A stretch of 64,000 bases of DNA from Bacteroidota bacterium. GTDB taxonomy: Bacteria > Bacteroidota > Bacteroidia > Chitinophagales > Chitinophagaceae. The stretch is taken from NCBI GenBank assembly GCA_016715505.1, contig JADJZY010000010.1, forward strand, positions 62,001-126,000. Direction: 5' to 3'. Below are positions 19,178-27,489 of the stretch, piece after piece (the first letter of the stretch is position 1; every line of letters starts with the position of its first letter). Under the pieces are notes generated by a model, which saw only the letters and a program-made list of their open reading frames with translations, searched no databases and was not told where the DNA came from. Position numbers and translations under genes: made by a program.

Positions 19178-19960
19178 TCAGGAGGCTTTGTCCTGTAACA
19201 TTCTTACAATTTTTAATACCCATTTCCGGGGTAAGAATCTGGAAGCCATTGCATTGATATAGTTCATGGTACCGTGTATAGGAGTGAGCTCACCCTTCAT
19301 CATGGCCTTGAAACCGTATTCTGCAACCTCAGCGGCACCCGGTAATTTTTTATTTTTAACCAACTTGCTTTCGTGTAAATCTGCTGCTTGTTGGAATCCG
19401 GTTTCGGTGGCACCCGGACAAAAAGTAGTTACACTTACTCCTGTTCCTTCCAATTCATTACTCATGGCTTCACCTAAGTAAAGTACGTAAGCTTTAGTCG
19501 CAAAGTACACCGCCATCGTTGGACCGGGCTGAAAGGCAGCTGTTGATGCCACGTGCAAGATTCTGCCAAAACTTCGCTGAATCATAGGTTTAACCAAAAG
19601 ATGGCTCAATTTGGTGAGGGCTTTGATATTCAGATCAATCATTTGCTCCAGTTTGGCATATTCGGCTTCATGAAAGAGGGCAAAATCACCAAATCCGGCA
19701 TTGTTAACCAGATAGTCAATTTGGATGTGATCGTTTTCGCAGGTTTCATAAAGCGCCTGAACTTCATTCATCTGACTCAAATCGCAGGCGAATACCTGAA
19801 CATCAATACCATGCTTGTTTCGCAAAGTTTCAGCAAGCGCCATTAGTTTTTCTTTGTTACGGGCTACAAGTACGAGATTGATGTGTTGTTCAGCGAAAAG
19901 GCGTGCAAATTCGGCTCCAAGACCCATAGAGGCTCCAGTAATTAGTGCTGTTTGTTTCAT
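19178..19960 (-). CDS. Short-chain dehydrogenase/reductase (SDR family)
   Basis: 260-aa NAD(P)-dependent oxidoreductase. The Rossmann motif TGASMGLG is at residues 8-15, NNAG follows, the catalytic Ser is in VASTAAF and the catalytic Tyr/Lys in YFATK. Resembles YqjQ/DltE-type SDRs (C-terminal PGATETGF). I place the start at ATG 19960: the in-frame ATG at 19990 falls inside a palindrome (19973-19992) that matches the one at the tetR promoter and is better read as an operator. The gene follows tetR on the same strand, so the TetR protein probably controls it. Substrate unknown. Confidence 0.88.
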   Translation of the reverse strand: MKQTALITGASMGLGAEFARLFAEQHINLVLVARNKEKLMALAETLRNKHGIDVQVFACDLSQMNEVQALYETCENDHIQIDYLVNNAGFGDFALFHEAEYAKLEQMIDLNIKALTKLSHLLVKPMIQRSFGRILHVASTAAFQPGPTMAVYFATKAYVLYLGEAMSNELEGTGVSVTTFCPGATETGFQQAADLHESKLVKNKKLPGAAEVAEYGFKAMMKGELTPIHGTMNYINAMASRFLPRKWVLKIVRMLQDKAS

Positions 19961-19972
19961 CGTTTTATTTTT

Positions 19973-19992
19973 AAGTGAATTTTTATTCATTT
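19973..19992. promoter_or_regulatory. Putative TetR operator upstream of the SDR gene
   Basis: AAGTGAAT-TTTT-ATTCATTT: an 8-4-8 inverted repeat with one mismatch. It has the same half-site (AAATGAAT) and spacing as the palindrome at 20597-20616. It lies 13 bp upstream of the SDR start. Confidence 0.6.
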
Positions 19993-20007
19993 TATATTTA
20001 AAAAAAA

Positions 20008-20583
20008 TTATAGACTAATGCCTTTCCATTGTAACCTGAACAGATTTTCGAGCAAACTGTTATTGGGTTTGATTTGTTGGCTGTGCATCCATTTAACCAA
20101 TTCGTGAATACTGCCGGCCATTGACGCTTTCAGCAAAGCTGCATCGATATTGAGCAAGTATTTCTTTTTGCGTCCGGTGTCCAAAAAGGTATTTAATGGT
20201 TCAAAAAAAAGTTCTGTTCGTTCAATATTTTCTGCAGTGATGAGTCCACTATACAGGAATTGTTCGACAAATAACATTTTCTCCGGAAAATCAATACAGT
20301 ATTGCATATAAGCAAACCACATGTTTCGAAAAGAGATTAAATAATCCTCCTTCGGATCAAACATCCGGAACATGTGTTGTGCAATTTCTTGTTTGGTTAA
20401 TACAAACAATGCGTTGAGCAGACCCTCTTTACTGCTGTAGTAAATATATAAAGTGCCACTTGCAACACCAGCCTCTTTGGCGATATCAGCCATTTTAACG
20501 GAACTAAACCCCGATCGCACGAGTAGCTTGAGGACCACCCGGTGAATCGCATGAAGTTTTTCTTCGTTTTTAGGTCTGGACAT
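20008..20583 (-). CDS. TetR/AcrR family transcriptional regulator
   Basis: 191-aa DNA-binding repressor from ATG 20583. The N-terminal helix-turn-helix (about residues 10-55) reads MADIAKEAGVASGTLYIYYSSKEGLL, written here in overlapping parts as MADIAKEAGVAS and SGTLYIYYSSKEGLL, the typical TetR recognition region. The C-terminal ligand-binding half is helical and not diagnostic. The next gene on the strand is the SDR oxidoreductase. Matching palindromes before both genes argue for autorepression and control of the SDR. The ligand is unknown. Confidence 0.92.
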   Translation of the reverse strand: MSRPKNEEKLHAIHRVVLKLLVRSGFSSVKMADIAKEAGVASGTLYIYYSSKEGLLNALFVLTKQEIAQHMFRMFDPKEDYLISFRNMWFAYMQYCIDFPEKMLFVEQFLYSGLITAENIERTELFFEPLNTFLDTGRKKKYLLNIDAALLKASMAGSIHELVKWMHSQQIKPNNSLLENLFRLQWKGISL

Positions 20584-20589
20584 CGGATG

Positions 20590-20616
20590 CAAATTTAAAT
20601 GAATTATTATTCATTT
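20590..20616 (-). promoter_or_regulatory. tetR promoter -7 box with overlapping TetR operator
   Basis: On the minus strand TAAATTTG (20590-20597) is a consensus -7 box, 6 bp before the tetR ATG. Directly upstream lies the perfect palindrome AAATGAAT-TATT-ATTCATTT (20597-20616), filling most of the space between the -7 box and a TTG further upstream. A repressor bound here would block the promoter. Confidence 0.6.
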
Positions 20617-20694
20617 ATACAATATTTTTTATCTGCCGAAAAATTCTACATATCATGTGTCCTTCCTCAACCACTCAAAACCAATTACAGATTC

Positions 20695-20857
20695 GAGACC
20701 GTTGCAAAACTATCAAAAGAAATTGTCTAAGTCATTTGGCTTCAAATTTCTGCGTTACTTTGAATTTTTAACTATTTCATTATCGACAAGATAACTCAAT
20801 ACTTAAAAATTCAAAAAGCCTTGAACTTTTTTGCCAAATGACTTTTGCAACGGTCTC
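20695..20857. mobile_element. 163-bp MITE with 5-bp target duplication
   Basis: Begins GAGACCGTTGCAAAA and ends with its exact reverse complement TTTTGCAACGGTCTC. The inverted ends continue imperfectly inward (AAGTCATTTGGC against GCCAAATGACTT, and TTGAATTTTTAA against TTAAAAATTCAA). The direct repeat GATTC flanks it at 20690-20694 and 20858-20862. No coding capacity. Some IS families have ends resembling GAGACC-TTGCAAA, and one of these may supply the transposase; none is in the window. Confidence 0.85.
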
Positions 20858-20887
20858 GATTCAGGTAGTTGAGATTGGCGTTTACAT

Positions 20888-20914
20888 TAAAAAAGCCGAA
20901 CAAGATGCCCGGCC
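20888..20914 (-). terminator. Rho-independent terminator
   Basis: On the minus strand GCCGGG-loop-TTCGGC (with G-T pairs) is followed by TTTTTT, 24 bp after the stop codon of the PKD-domain gene at 20937. Confidence 0.6.
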
Positions 20915-20936
20915 TATTTAGACAAGTTATAAGCAT

Positions 20937-22346
20937 TTATTCCTGACTGCGCAGAACCCGGGTTCCGAAGATGCCCCGATCGGTTTGTAATCTTACCCAG
21001 TACCAACCTGCATTCAACACGCTCATATCCAAAACGGCTTGAGAGGATCGATCAATCGTCGGTTGAATCTGAATCACCTTTCTACCGGTCATGTCAATGA
21101 CGTCGAGGGAAATGGCCTGTGCATTTTCAGGCATTTTTATTTGTAATTGATCATTCACCGGATTGGGATAGACTTCCAAATGACTTTCCTGTATATCATT
21201 CATGCTGCTTAAAATCACCACCACATTTTTGCATAAAGTATCGGAACATGTTAATCCGCCAGAGGCAATCCCATTTACATACAAACAGACATTGTAATTG
21301 CCTGCGGCTGTATAAGTATGACTGGGTGAAGTGAGGGTACTATTCGGACTTCCATCCCCAAAATTCCAATTGGAGGTCCAACTAATACAACCTGTACATG
21401 AGGTGGCATTGGTGAAATTGACATTTAAACCGGCATTCGTATTGTTATAAAGTGCAGTTAAGTTACAACCAGGTATTGCTGTAACGGCAAGCGTATTACA
21501 TACCGAATCGATACAGGTATTTCCATTGGTATCAACTCCTGTTACCGTTAAACAAACATTGTACACCCCCGAAGCGGCATAAGTATGGGTTGGGGCAAAG
21601 GCCGTATTAATGGGACTGCCATCTCCAAAATTCCAGGCATAACTGGTTGAACTACAGGAAGTACAAGTAGAAGAATTTGTAAACGATGCATTCATACCTA
21701 CTACGCTCGAGTTAAAGGCAGCATTCGCAATACATGGCTGGCCGGAAGAACTGGTGACGGTAACAGTCGTACAAGTTGTATCGCTGCAACTAACTCCATT
21801 CGGATTGGTGCCCGTACTTATCAGACAAACATTATAGGTCCCTGCTGCACTATAGGTATGGCTTGGCGAAAGTGCTGTACTCAGCGGGCTCCCATCTCCA
21901 AAATTCCAACTATGACTGATTGTGGTGCAGATACTACAAGTGGTTGTATTGTTGAAATTAACATTTAAACCTGAAGCCGAAGACGTGAAGCCCGTATTCA
22001 CAAAACAACTGCTAGTGGAAGCAATAAATACCGAATCGCAATAGGTACAAACAATAGCAGTGCTTGAGCCAATCATTGATAAATAACGTGTTAAGCACAA
22101 ATTGTAAGTACCAGGGGCCGTATAAGTATGTGTTGCGGATGTTGGAACAGGTATATACTGTTTGATCAGGGTACCATCTCCAAAATCAACATAAACACTA
22201 TCGAGTGAATATATCAGGGGCAGAATCCACAAATAACTGGCCGTGACCGTATTTCCAGCTTGTGATTTTGTGAAGCTGCAAGGTGATTGTGCACTTGCTG
22301 TGCTCATAGCAACGACGAGTAAAAAGAAGAATAGAATTTTTTTCAT
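20937..22346 (-). CDS. PKD-domain secreted protein with T9SS type A sorting domain
   Basis: 469-aa surface or secreted protein. Signal peptide MKKILFFFLLVVAMSTASA starts at ATG 22346. Four PKD domains follow: one with YVDFGDGT and three close copies with WNFGDGSP, each ending in HTY-x-x-x-G-x-YNVCL. The last ~80 residues are a type A C-terminal sorting domain (EVYPNPVNDQLQIKMPE, then VIDMTGRKV and an AGWYWVRLQT block), which directs export through the type IX secretion system. Function beyond being a Cys-rich adhesin-like scaffold is unknown. Confidence 0.88.
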   Translation of the reverse strand: MKKILFFFLLVVAMSTASAQSPCSFTKSQAGNTVTASYLWILPLIYSLDSVYVDFGDGTLIKQYIPVPTSATHTYTAPGTYNLCLTRYLSMIGSSTAIVCTYCDSVFIASTSSCFVNTGFTSSASGLNVNFNNTTTCSICTTISHSWNFGDGSPLSTALSPSHTYSAAGTYNVCLISTGTNPNGVSCSDTTCTTVTVTSSSGQPCIANAAFNSSVVGMNASFTNSSTCTSCSSTSYAWNFGDGSPINTAFAPTHTYAASGVYNVCLTVTGVDTNGNTCIDSVCNTLAVTAIPGCNLTALYNNTNAGLNVNFTNATSCTGCISWTSNWNFGDGSPNSTLTSPSHTYTAAGNYNVCLYVNGIASGGLTCSDTLCKNVVVILSSMNDIQESHLEVYPNPVNDQLQIKMPENAQAISLDVIDMTGRKVIQIQPTIDRSSQAVLDMSVLNAGWYWVRLQTDRGIFGTRVLRSQE

Positions 22347-22449
22347 GATATCGGGATTTAATCCACAAATGTAATTCATGAAGCGAATGCAAGGAAATAC
22401 CGATTAGAATTCATTACCCAGCATCATTACTATCCGAATGATCTCCATA

Positions 22450-23169
22450 TCAACCATGTTCTGTCCACGCTAGCCCAAAAACTTCTTTAAAGTGCTTTTT
22501 TATTTTTTCTTCTACCTCCTGAATATCCACCTCCCGGCCCAGCTCCTTTTGTAGGCTGCTGACTTGTTTGTTTTGAATACCACAAGGCACAATCATTTGA
22601 AAATAATTGAGATCTGTATTCACGTTCAGCGCGAATCCGTGCATAGTAATCCATCGACTGGTGCGAACACCCATAGCGCATAATTTGCGAGCGAACATGG
22701 GCTTGTCCGGATCTAGCCATACGCCAGTTTCTCCCGGACTTCTTTCTGCCTGAAGTCCATATTCTGCCAATACCCGAATGATGACTTCTTCCAAATTGCG
22801 CATGTACAAAACGATATCCGGTTTTAGGTTTTCGAGATCCAAAATAGGATATCCTACAATTTGCCCGGGACCGTGAAAAGTGATATCACCCCCACGATTG
22901 GTTTTATAAAATTCGATTCCACGATCTTTTAAATATTGATTATTCACCAACAGATTTTCCATGTGGCCACTTTTGCCCAGGGTAAAAACAGGTGGATGTT
23001 CTACTAAAAAAAAATAACTGCTCGTATGCTCGGCGACATCATTTCGCTGTCCCAATTCACGATCTCGATTTCGTTTTTTGATTTCAAGATTATCAGCCAG
23101 ATACTTTTCCTGCAATTCCCAGGCTTCACCATAAGGCATTTTTCCCAAATGCCGGAACGTAATTTGCAT
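22450..23169 (-). CDS. lipB: Lipoyl(octanoyl) transferase
   Basis: Transfers octanoate from acyl carrier protein to lipoyl domains of 2-oxoacid dehydrogenases and the glycine cleavage H protein. 239 aa from ATG 23169; an ATG at 23187 adds six residues. Motifs: GGDITFHGPGQIVGYPI, the conserved Lys in ARKLCAMGVR, TMHGFALNVNTDL and the catalytic Cys in VPCGIQNKQVSSL. Length is typical. It is the last gene of a minus-strand run gldC-yqeY-cvpA-lipB. Confidence 0.95.
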   Translation of the reverse strand: MQITFRHLGKMPYGEAWELQEKYLADNLEIKKRNRDRELGQRNDVAEHTSSYFFLVEHPPVFTLGKSGHMENLLVNNQYLKDRGIEFYKTNRGGDITFHGPGQIVGYPILDLENLKPDIVLYMRNLEEVIIRVLAEYGLQAERSPGETGVWLDPDKPMFARKLCAMGVRTSRWITMHGFALNVNTDLNYFQMIVPCGIQNKQVSSLQKELGREVDIQEVEEKIKKHFKEVFGLAWTEHG

Positions 23170-23243
23170 GTGCAAAGGTAAGACCAATTCTTACATCTGT
23201 ATCTTCTGTGGGTGCCCAAGAAACTCCCTTGCAAGGGTGCCCC

Positions 23244-23789
23244 CTACTTCAGGGATTTATTCGATTCTTGTTGGGCTGAAGTGTAAGAAGTAATATCAGC
23301 CCATAGACTTTTACAAAAAGGTAAGTATGCCGATACCAATTCCACGGTTTTGGGTCCGATGGGTTCTATCCAAACATAGGTTTTAGAATCCGATTTAATA
23401 TTTTCCTGCAATAAACCTGCACTTTTGGCCAACCATAAAAATGTACTGATTACAAATACCACAAAAAAAGTATACAATAATCCACCGCCAATATGATTGA
23501 CCCAACCAAGCATGACTTTATCCAAAATAGATTCAACAAGGCCGACCAACATTCGAAATGCCAGCATGGTGAGTAAAAACAAAACGACAAAGCACAGTAA
23601 CAAAGTATAGGACCCACTCAACACCTGATGTTTAAATAAAAAATCGGCCAGCGTATGAGAAAGTTTAAGAGAAATAAAAATACCGGCAAAAACCGCTACC
23701 AATGAGCCCAAAGCCCACAAGAGTCCCTTTTTCCAGCCTCTGATAAAAGCCAGTAAACCCAGGATCAGGATAATGGCATCCAGTATCAT
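23244..23789 (-). CDS. CvpA family inner-membrane protein
   Basis: 181 aa with four hydrophobic helices and the CvpA/colicin V production signature near the N-terminus (ILDAIILILGLLAFIRGWKKG). I chose ATG 23789 because it begins the first helix and leaves a 10-bp gap after yqeY; an in-frame ATG at 23843 would overlap yqeY. The precise function of CvpA proteins is not settled (envelope integrity, colicin V export). Confidence 0.85.
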   Translation of the reverse strand: MILDAIILILGLLAFIRGWKKGLLWALGSLVAVFAGIFISLKLSHTLADFLFKHQVLSGSYTLLLCFVVLFLLTMLAFRMLVGLVESILDKVMLGWVNHIGGGLLYTFFVVFVISTFLWLAKSAGLLQENIKSDSKTYVWIEPIGPKTVELVSAYLPFCKSLWADITSYTSAQQESNKSLK

Positions 23790-23799
23790 CCGGTAAAAA

Positions 23800-24249
23800 C
23801 TAAGCCAAGAGTGATTTAACCATTGCTGAGATTGCCTTTCCATCAGCCTGACCGGCCAATTGTTTTGTAGCGAGACCCATCACTTTTCCCATATCTGCTG
23901 CTGAACTTGCACCTGATTCAGCAATAATGGCTTGAAGGGCTGCTTTTAAAGAGGCTTCATCCATTTGTGCCGGTAGAAATTTTTCTATCAATTGTAATTC
24001 TTCACGTTCTTTCACCGCAAGATCTTCACGCCCTTGGGTTACAAACATTTCCAAAGAATCCTTCCGCTGCTTAGCCATTTTCTGCAACAATTTTACTTCA
24101 TCTTCCTCGCTGATTTCGCCTTGTTTGCCATCAGCAGTCTTGGCCAGCAAGATTGCGGCTTTAATTGCTCTTAATCCACGCAAAGCCGCTTCATCCTTTG
24201 CGAGCATAGCAGCTTTTAATTCGCTCATGATTTGTTGTTCGAGTGCCAT
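23800..24249 (-). CDS. GatB/YqeY domain-containing protein
   Basis: 149-aa cytoplasmic all-helical protein, full length. Typical YqeY sequence: LRGLRAIKAAILLA-x-T, KLLQKMAKQRKDSLE, the LIEKFLPAQMDE block and C-terminal GKVMGLATKQLAGQADGKA (related to the GatB tail that handles tRNA). Likely a tRNA-associated accessory protein; its precise role is unknown. It lies between gldC and cvpA on one strand. Confidence 0.93.
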   Translation of the reverse strand: MALEQQIMSELKAAMLAKDEAALRGLRAIKAAILLAKTADGKQGEISEEDEVKLLQKMAKQRKDSLEMFVTQGREDLAVKEREELQLIEKFLPAQMDEASLKAALQAIIAESGASSAADMGKVMGLATKQLAGQADGKAISAMVKSLLA

Positions 24250-24267
24250 ATTTATAGATTAATCCGT

Positions 24268-24618
24268 TTATAATTGATTTTTTTTCATCTCCTCATCCAT
24301 TTTTTGTTTAAAGGATTTGGAAAAACTTCTTACCTCATCGGCGAGTTCTTTTTGATTGGTTGCCCTTTCATACGTATCAGCCATGGTCATCATGGTTTGG
24401 AAAAAGAAGTCGTTCATTTCATCGACCATCATTTTTTTAGTCCACAGGTCAATACGTAAGGCTGCATTTTCTTTCAAATCCCAAATACTGAGCATAAAGG
24501 CTTTGGCTTCGGCAGGATTCAAAACGCCACCTTCCGCTGCCCGCCAATGAATGGTTTCAGGAATTTTGTTACTGTCAAGCACCACATCGAGGTGAATGGT
24601 AGATGTATTATTTTCCAT
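24268..24618 (-). CDS. gldC: Gliding motility protein GldC
   Basis: 116-aa protein matching the GldC family: acidic N-terminal strand (HLDVVLDSNKIPETIHW), KAFMLSIWD, LRIDLWTKKMMVDEM and MADTYERAT. GldC is a small, probably cytoplasmic protein required for full gliding in Flavobacterium. Its presence, with PorP/SprF and T9SS sorting domains in the window, supports a gliding/T9SS-positive Bacteroidota host. Confidence 0.92.
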   Translation of the reverse strand: MENNTSTIHLDVVLDSNKIPETIHWRAAEGGVLNPAEAKAFMLSIWDLKENAALRIDLWTKKMMVDEMNDFFFQTMMTMADTYERATNQKELADEVRSFSKSFKQKMDEEMKKNQL

Positions 24619-24772
24619 TTTTTTCTTTCAAGGTGCAAAGTAATGGAATTTATACCGATTCTGATTTCAAATTTAGTTCAATCTTCGCTTCGCTTGATAC
24701 AAGCATTTTGTAGTCAGAGAGTTTCTTTTGGAATATAACCAAACCCATTTGGGCGGGGCCTTTCCACCCATA

Positions 24773-24806
24773 AAAAAAGGTTGACTTTCTGAGAGGTCAA
24801 CCTTTT
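24773..24806. terminator. Bidirectional-looking Rho-independent terminator
   Basis: AAAAAGGTTGAC and GTCAACCTTTTT form a perfect 12-bp stem around a 9-nt loop, with an A-run on the left and T-run on the right. It lies 22 bp after the stop codon of the minus-strand gene at 24828. Confidence 0.8.
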
Positions 24807-24827
24807 TGATGAAGAAAATGAAGTGAA

Positions 24828-27038
24828 TTAGTTTTGTTTGCTGATTTTAAATGTTTGTTTGAGCACATCATTGCCAAACACCATGAGGGTGTACATTCCG
24901 TTACTCAGTTCCTGTATGGGAAGAATGATTGTTTGTGTTCCGGCTTCATGACTGGCTTGCAGATGTTTGACCAATCGACCACTGAGATCGTACAATTTAA
25001 GAACGGTTTGCTGACGGTCTGCAGTAGAAATTTGAACATTCAACACAGCCTGAGCTGGATTCGGATAAACCTCTATTTTTTCTACAGTTAATGTTTCTTC
25101 TTGAGTGACACCCGGTTTATTTGAATTAGTACTAAAAATCTCTAAAGAGCTCCATGGACTTGTGGAGAATGGACTAGGATTACATACAGAACGAATCTGC
25201 CACTCATATGGTGTATTCGGGATTAAACCGGAAAATTGTTTACTACTTAAAGCTCCATTTGCGGTGCTGTTAACCCATGCTCCCGGTCCGGAAATTGTCC
25301 GGTACCGAATTTGATAGTAGTTAGATGATGGCACAGATGACCAGTTCAATAAAGCTGAGTTTGTTGTTACGTTGGTCGTGAATAATCCGGAAGGAGGATT
25401 ACAAATATTGGATGTTGTAAAATTAACCGCAGTGCTCCAAGGGCCCGGCGTTGAAGGATTACAATAAGCTCTTACTTCCAAATCGTAATTCGTACCCGCG
25501 ATCAGTCCAATCATTGTTTTTGAACTACTGCTTCCTGTGATGGTACCACCATTGGTCCAGTTACCTGCACCTACAGGCCGGTAACGCACTTGAAACATAT
25601 TGGCGCCCGGAATGGCATTCCAATTTACCACAACCGTGTTATCGCCAATATTCGAAACGGCTAGTCCGAGTACTGAAGGTGCGGTTCCGATGGTGAAATT
25701 CAAAGTAATGATGCTATCACAACCATTGGCTGCACCACTGGTGATGGTGTAAGTAGCAGTGTTGTTATTGGACGAATAAGTATTGCCATCAATCCAGGTA
25801 TAAGGTACACATGAATTGATTGTTTGAGTTGCATTTACAGGAGTGCAAAATTCGAAAACCCTTACATGACCCGAGTTGGATCCATTCCCGTCATTTGAAG
25901 CACCTCCAATACCAATAGTATTCAGATCCGGCATACACACGCCTACACCGGAAAAATCATTTGTTGCTTCTCCATTGATATCCGCCCCTAGTTGATTCCA
26001 TGCGGTGCCATTCCATTGATAAATTCGGGCGTGGCCGGAATTGTTGCCATTTCCATCATTGTAAGGTGCACCAATTGCGATGGTATTTGCATTGGGCATA
26101 CTGATTGCAGTACCCGACTCATCTCCTGCCGCTTCGCCATTCATGTCTGCCCCTTTTTGTATCCATGCAGTTCCATTCCAATGATAAACTCTTACCTGTC
26201 CTGACTGTGTACCATTACCTGCATTAAATGGTGCTCCAATAGCCAAAGTATTCACATCTGGCATGGTGACGACTGTTCCGGATTGATCATAGTTTGCTTC
26301 TCCAAGAATTTTCGCGCCCTGCTGAATCCAGGCTGTGCCGTTCCATTGATAAACCTTTACATAACCTGCAAACGTTCCACCCCCGGGCGCACCCACCGCA
26401 ATTGTATGAACATCAGGCATGGATACCGAATATCCAAATAAATCGAAAGTGGCCTCCCCGTCTAGGTCAATACCTTTCTGTACCCAACTTGAACCATTCC
26501 ATGTAAACACCCGAACATGACCGGAATACTGCCCATTATCGGAATTATAGATTGCCCCAATGGCAAGCGTATTTGCATCTGGCATGCTAACCGACCAACC
26601 AGAAAAGTTGTCTGCTGCTTCACCCTCAATATCCAGTCCCTTTTGAATCCATGCTGTACCTGACCAACTAAAAACCCGAACATGGCCCGCGTTTAAACCA
26701 GTGCCTGCATTAAACGGGGCACCAACTGCAATCGTGTTGGCATCTGGCATACTGAGTGTAATTCCTGAATTATCATTGGCTACCTCACCGTCGATGTCCT
26801 GTCCCTTTTGTACCCAGTTTGTGCCATTCCAGCTCCAAACCCTTACATGCCCTGCATAGGCATTACTCCCCTGGGCTCCAATTGCTACTGTTCCTGCATC
26901 GGGCATATCGATAGTATAACCCGAATAATCGTCGGGGGCCTCACCGTTGATATCAGTACCTTTCAGTGTTTGTGCTTGTGTTCCCAGGCCAAATAGGACC
27001 CAAACAATGGTTAAAAAATAAATACTCCCTTTTTTCAT
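24828..27038 (-). CDS. Repeat protein with FG-GAP-like propeller, Fn3 domains and T9SS type A domain
   Basis: 736-aa exported protein. Signal peptide MKKGSIYFLTIVWVLFGLGTQA; residues ~25-400 hold seven tandem ~52-residue repeats (GEA-x-x-D-x-SG, SMPDANT-x-AIGAP, SGHVRV-x-WNGTAWIQKG), an FG-GAP/integrin-alpha-like propeller. An FCTPVNATQTI linker and two fibronectin type III domains (NWNAIPGANMFQVRYRP; NWSSVPSSNYYQIRYR) follow. It ends with a type A sorting domain (EVYPNPAQAVLNVQIS, LYDLSGRLVKHL, ELSNGMYTLMVF). Probably a secreted adhesin or scaffold; ligand unknown. It is followed by a strong terminator. Confidence 0.88.
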   Translation of the reverse strand: MKKGSIYFLTIVWVLFGLGTQAQTLKGTDINGEAPDDYSGYTIDMPDAGTVAIGAQGSNAYAGHVRVWSWNGTNWVQKGQDIDGEVANDNSGITLSMPDANTIAVGAPFNAGTGLNAGHVRVFSWSGTAWIQKGLDIEGEAADNFSGWSVSMPDANTLAIGAIYNSDNGQYSGHVRVFTWNGSSWVQKGIDLDGEATFDLFGYSVSMPDVHTIAVGAPGGGTFAGYVKVYQWNGTAWIQQGAKILGEANYDQSGTVVTMPDVNTLAIGAPFNAGNGTQSGQVRVYHWNGTAWIQKGADMNGEAAGDESGTAISMPNANTIAIGAPYNDGNGNNSGHARIYQWNGTAWNQLGADINGEATNDFSGVGVCMPDLNTIGIGGASNDGNGSNSGHVRVFEFCTPVNATQTINSCVPYTWIDGNTYSSNNNTATYTITSGAANGCDSIITLNFTIGTAPSVLGLAVSNIGDNTVVVNWNAIPGANMFQVRYRPVGAGNWTNGGTITGSSSSKTMIGLIAGTNYDLEVRAYCNPSTPGPWSTAVNFTTSNICNPPSGLFTTNVTTNSALLNWSSVPSSNYYQIRYRTISGPGAWVNSTANGALSSKQFSGLIPNTPYEWQIRSVCNPSPFSTSPWSSLEIFSTNSNKPGVTQEETLTVEKIEVYPNPAQAVLNVQISTADRQQTVLKLYDLSGRLVKHLQASHEAGTQTIILPIQELSNGMYTLMVFGNDVLKQTFKISKQN

Positions 27039-27489
27039 GATGTGTGTGTTTTAAAAATGAATAATCTGTTGTAGGTTTTTATAAAATATGGTCGGGGATG
27101 GGGAATCCCAAAGAACATTTGATTTCTATCTAATTGATTCAGAACAAGTTGAATTTGAAACCCAAAATTAGAACACCCTCCTGCTCAGGAACAAAGGATA
27201 AACAAGTGACCGTATTTTTTTAATAAGTGATGGATGCCAATGATAAAAAACGCCTGAAGAGATGATAAAAAAATCTTGACATCCACATTTTGAAGTTAAA
27301 CCCAAATTGTACAGTTGGACACAGCCAAGGGCAAAAACGAATTAGAAAACCCTTTACAGGCTTTGTTGACAGTAGCTTCGTGCCTGGTTACTGCAAATTC
27401 TTGGTTGAAAACTTCAACGCTTCAATGATTTATTTAGGCGAATCAAGAATCAGATGTTTTGATAGAAAAAACAATCAGGGGTAGCCCTC
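27039..27489. other. 451-bp intergenic region with one dispersed repeat
   Basis: No gene seen. It contains copy 2 of the dispersed repeat (27293-27411). The rest is AT-rich sequence without a clear promoter or terminator. Confidence 0.5.
27293..27411 (+). repeat. Dispersed intergenic repeat, copy 2 (short form)
   Basis: About 119 bp aligned with the ends of copy 3 at 37965-38136 but missing its middle (the ATTGGCTTCAGTATGATTTTC block). Shared blocks: TTAAACCCAAATT, CAGTTGGACACAG, GGCAAAAACGAAT, TAGCTTCGTGCCT and TACTGCAAATTCT. The two ends form an imperfect inverted repeat (GAAGTTAAACCCAAATT against the reverse complement of AATTCTTGGTTGAAAACTTC). Confidence 0.7.
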
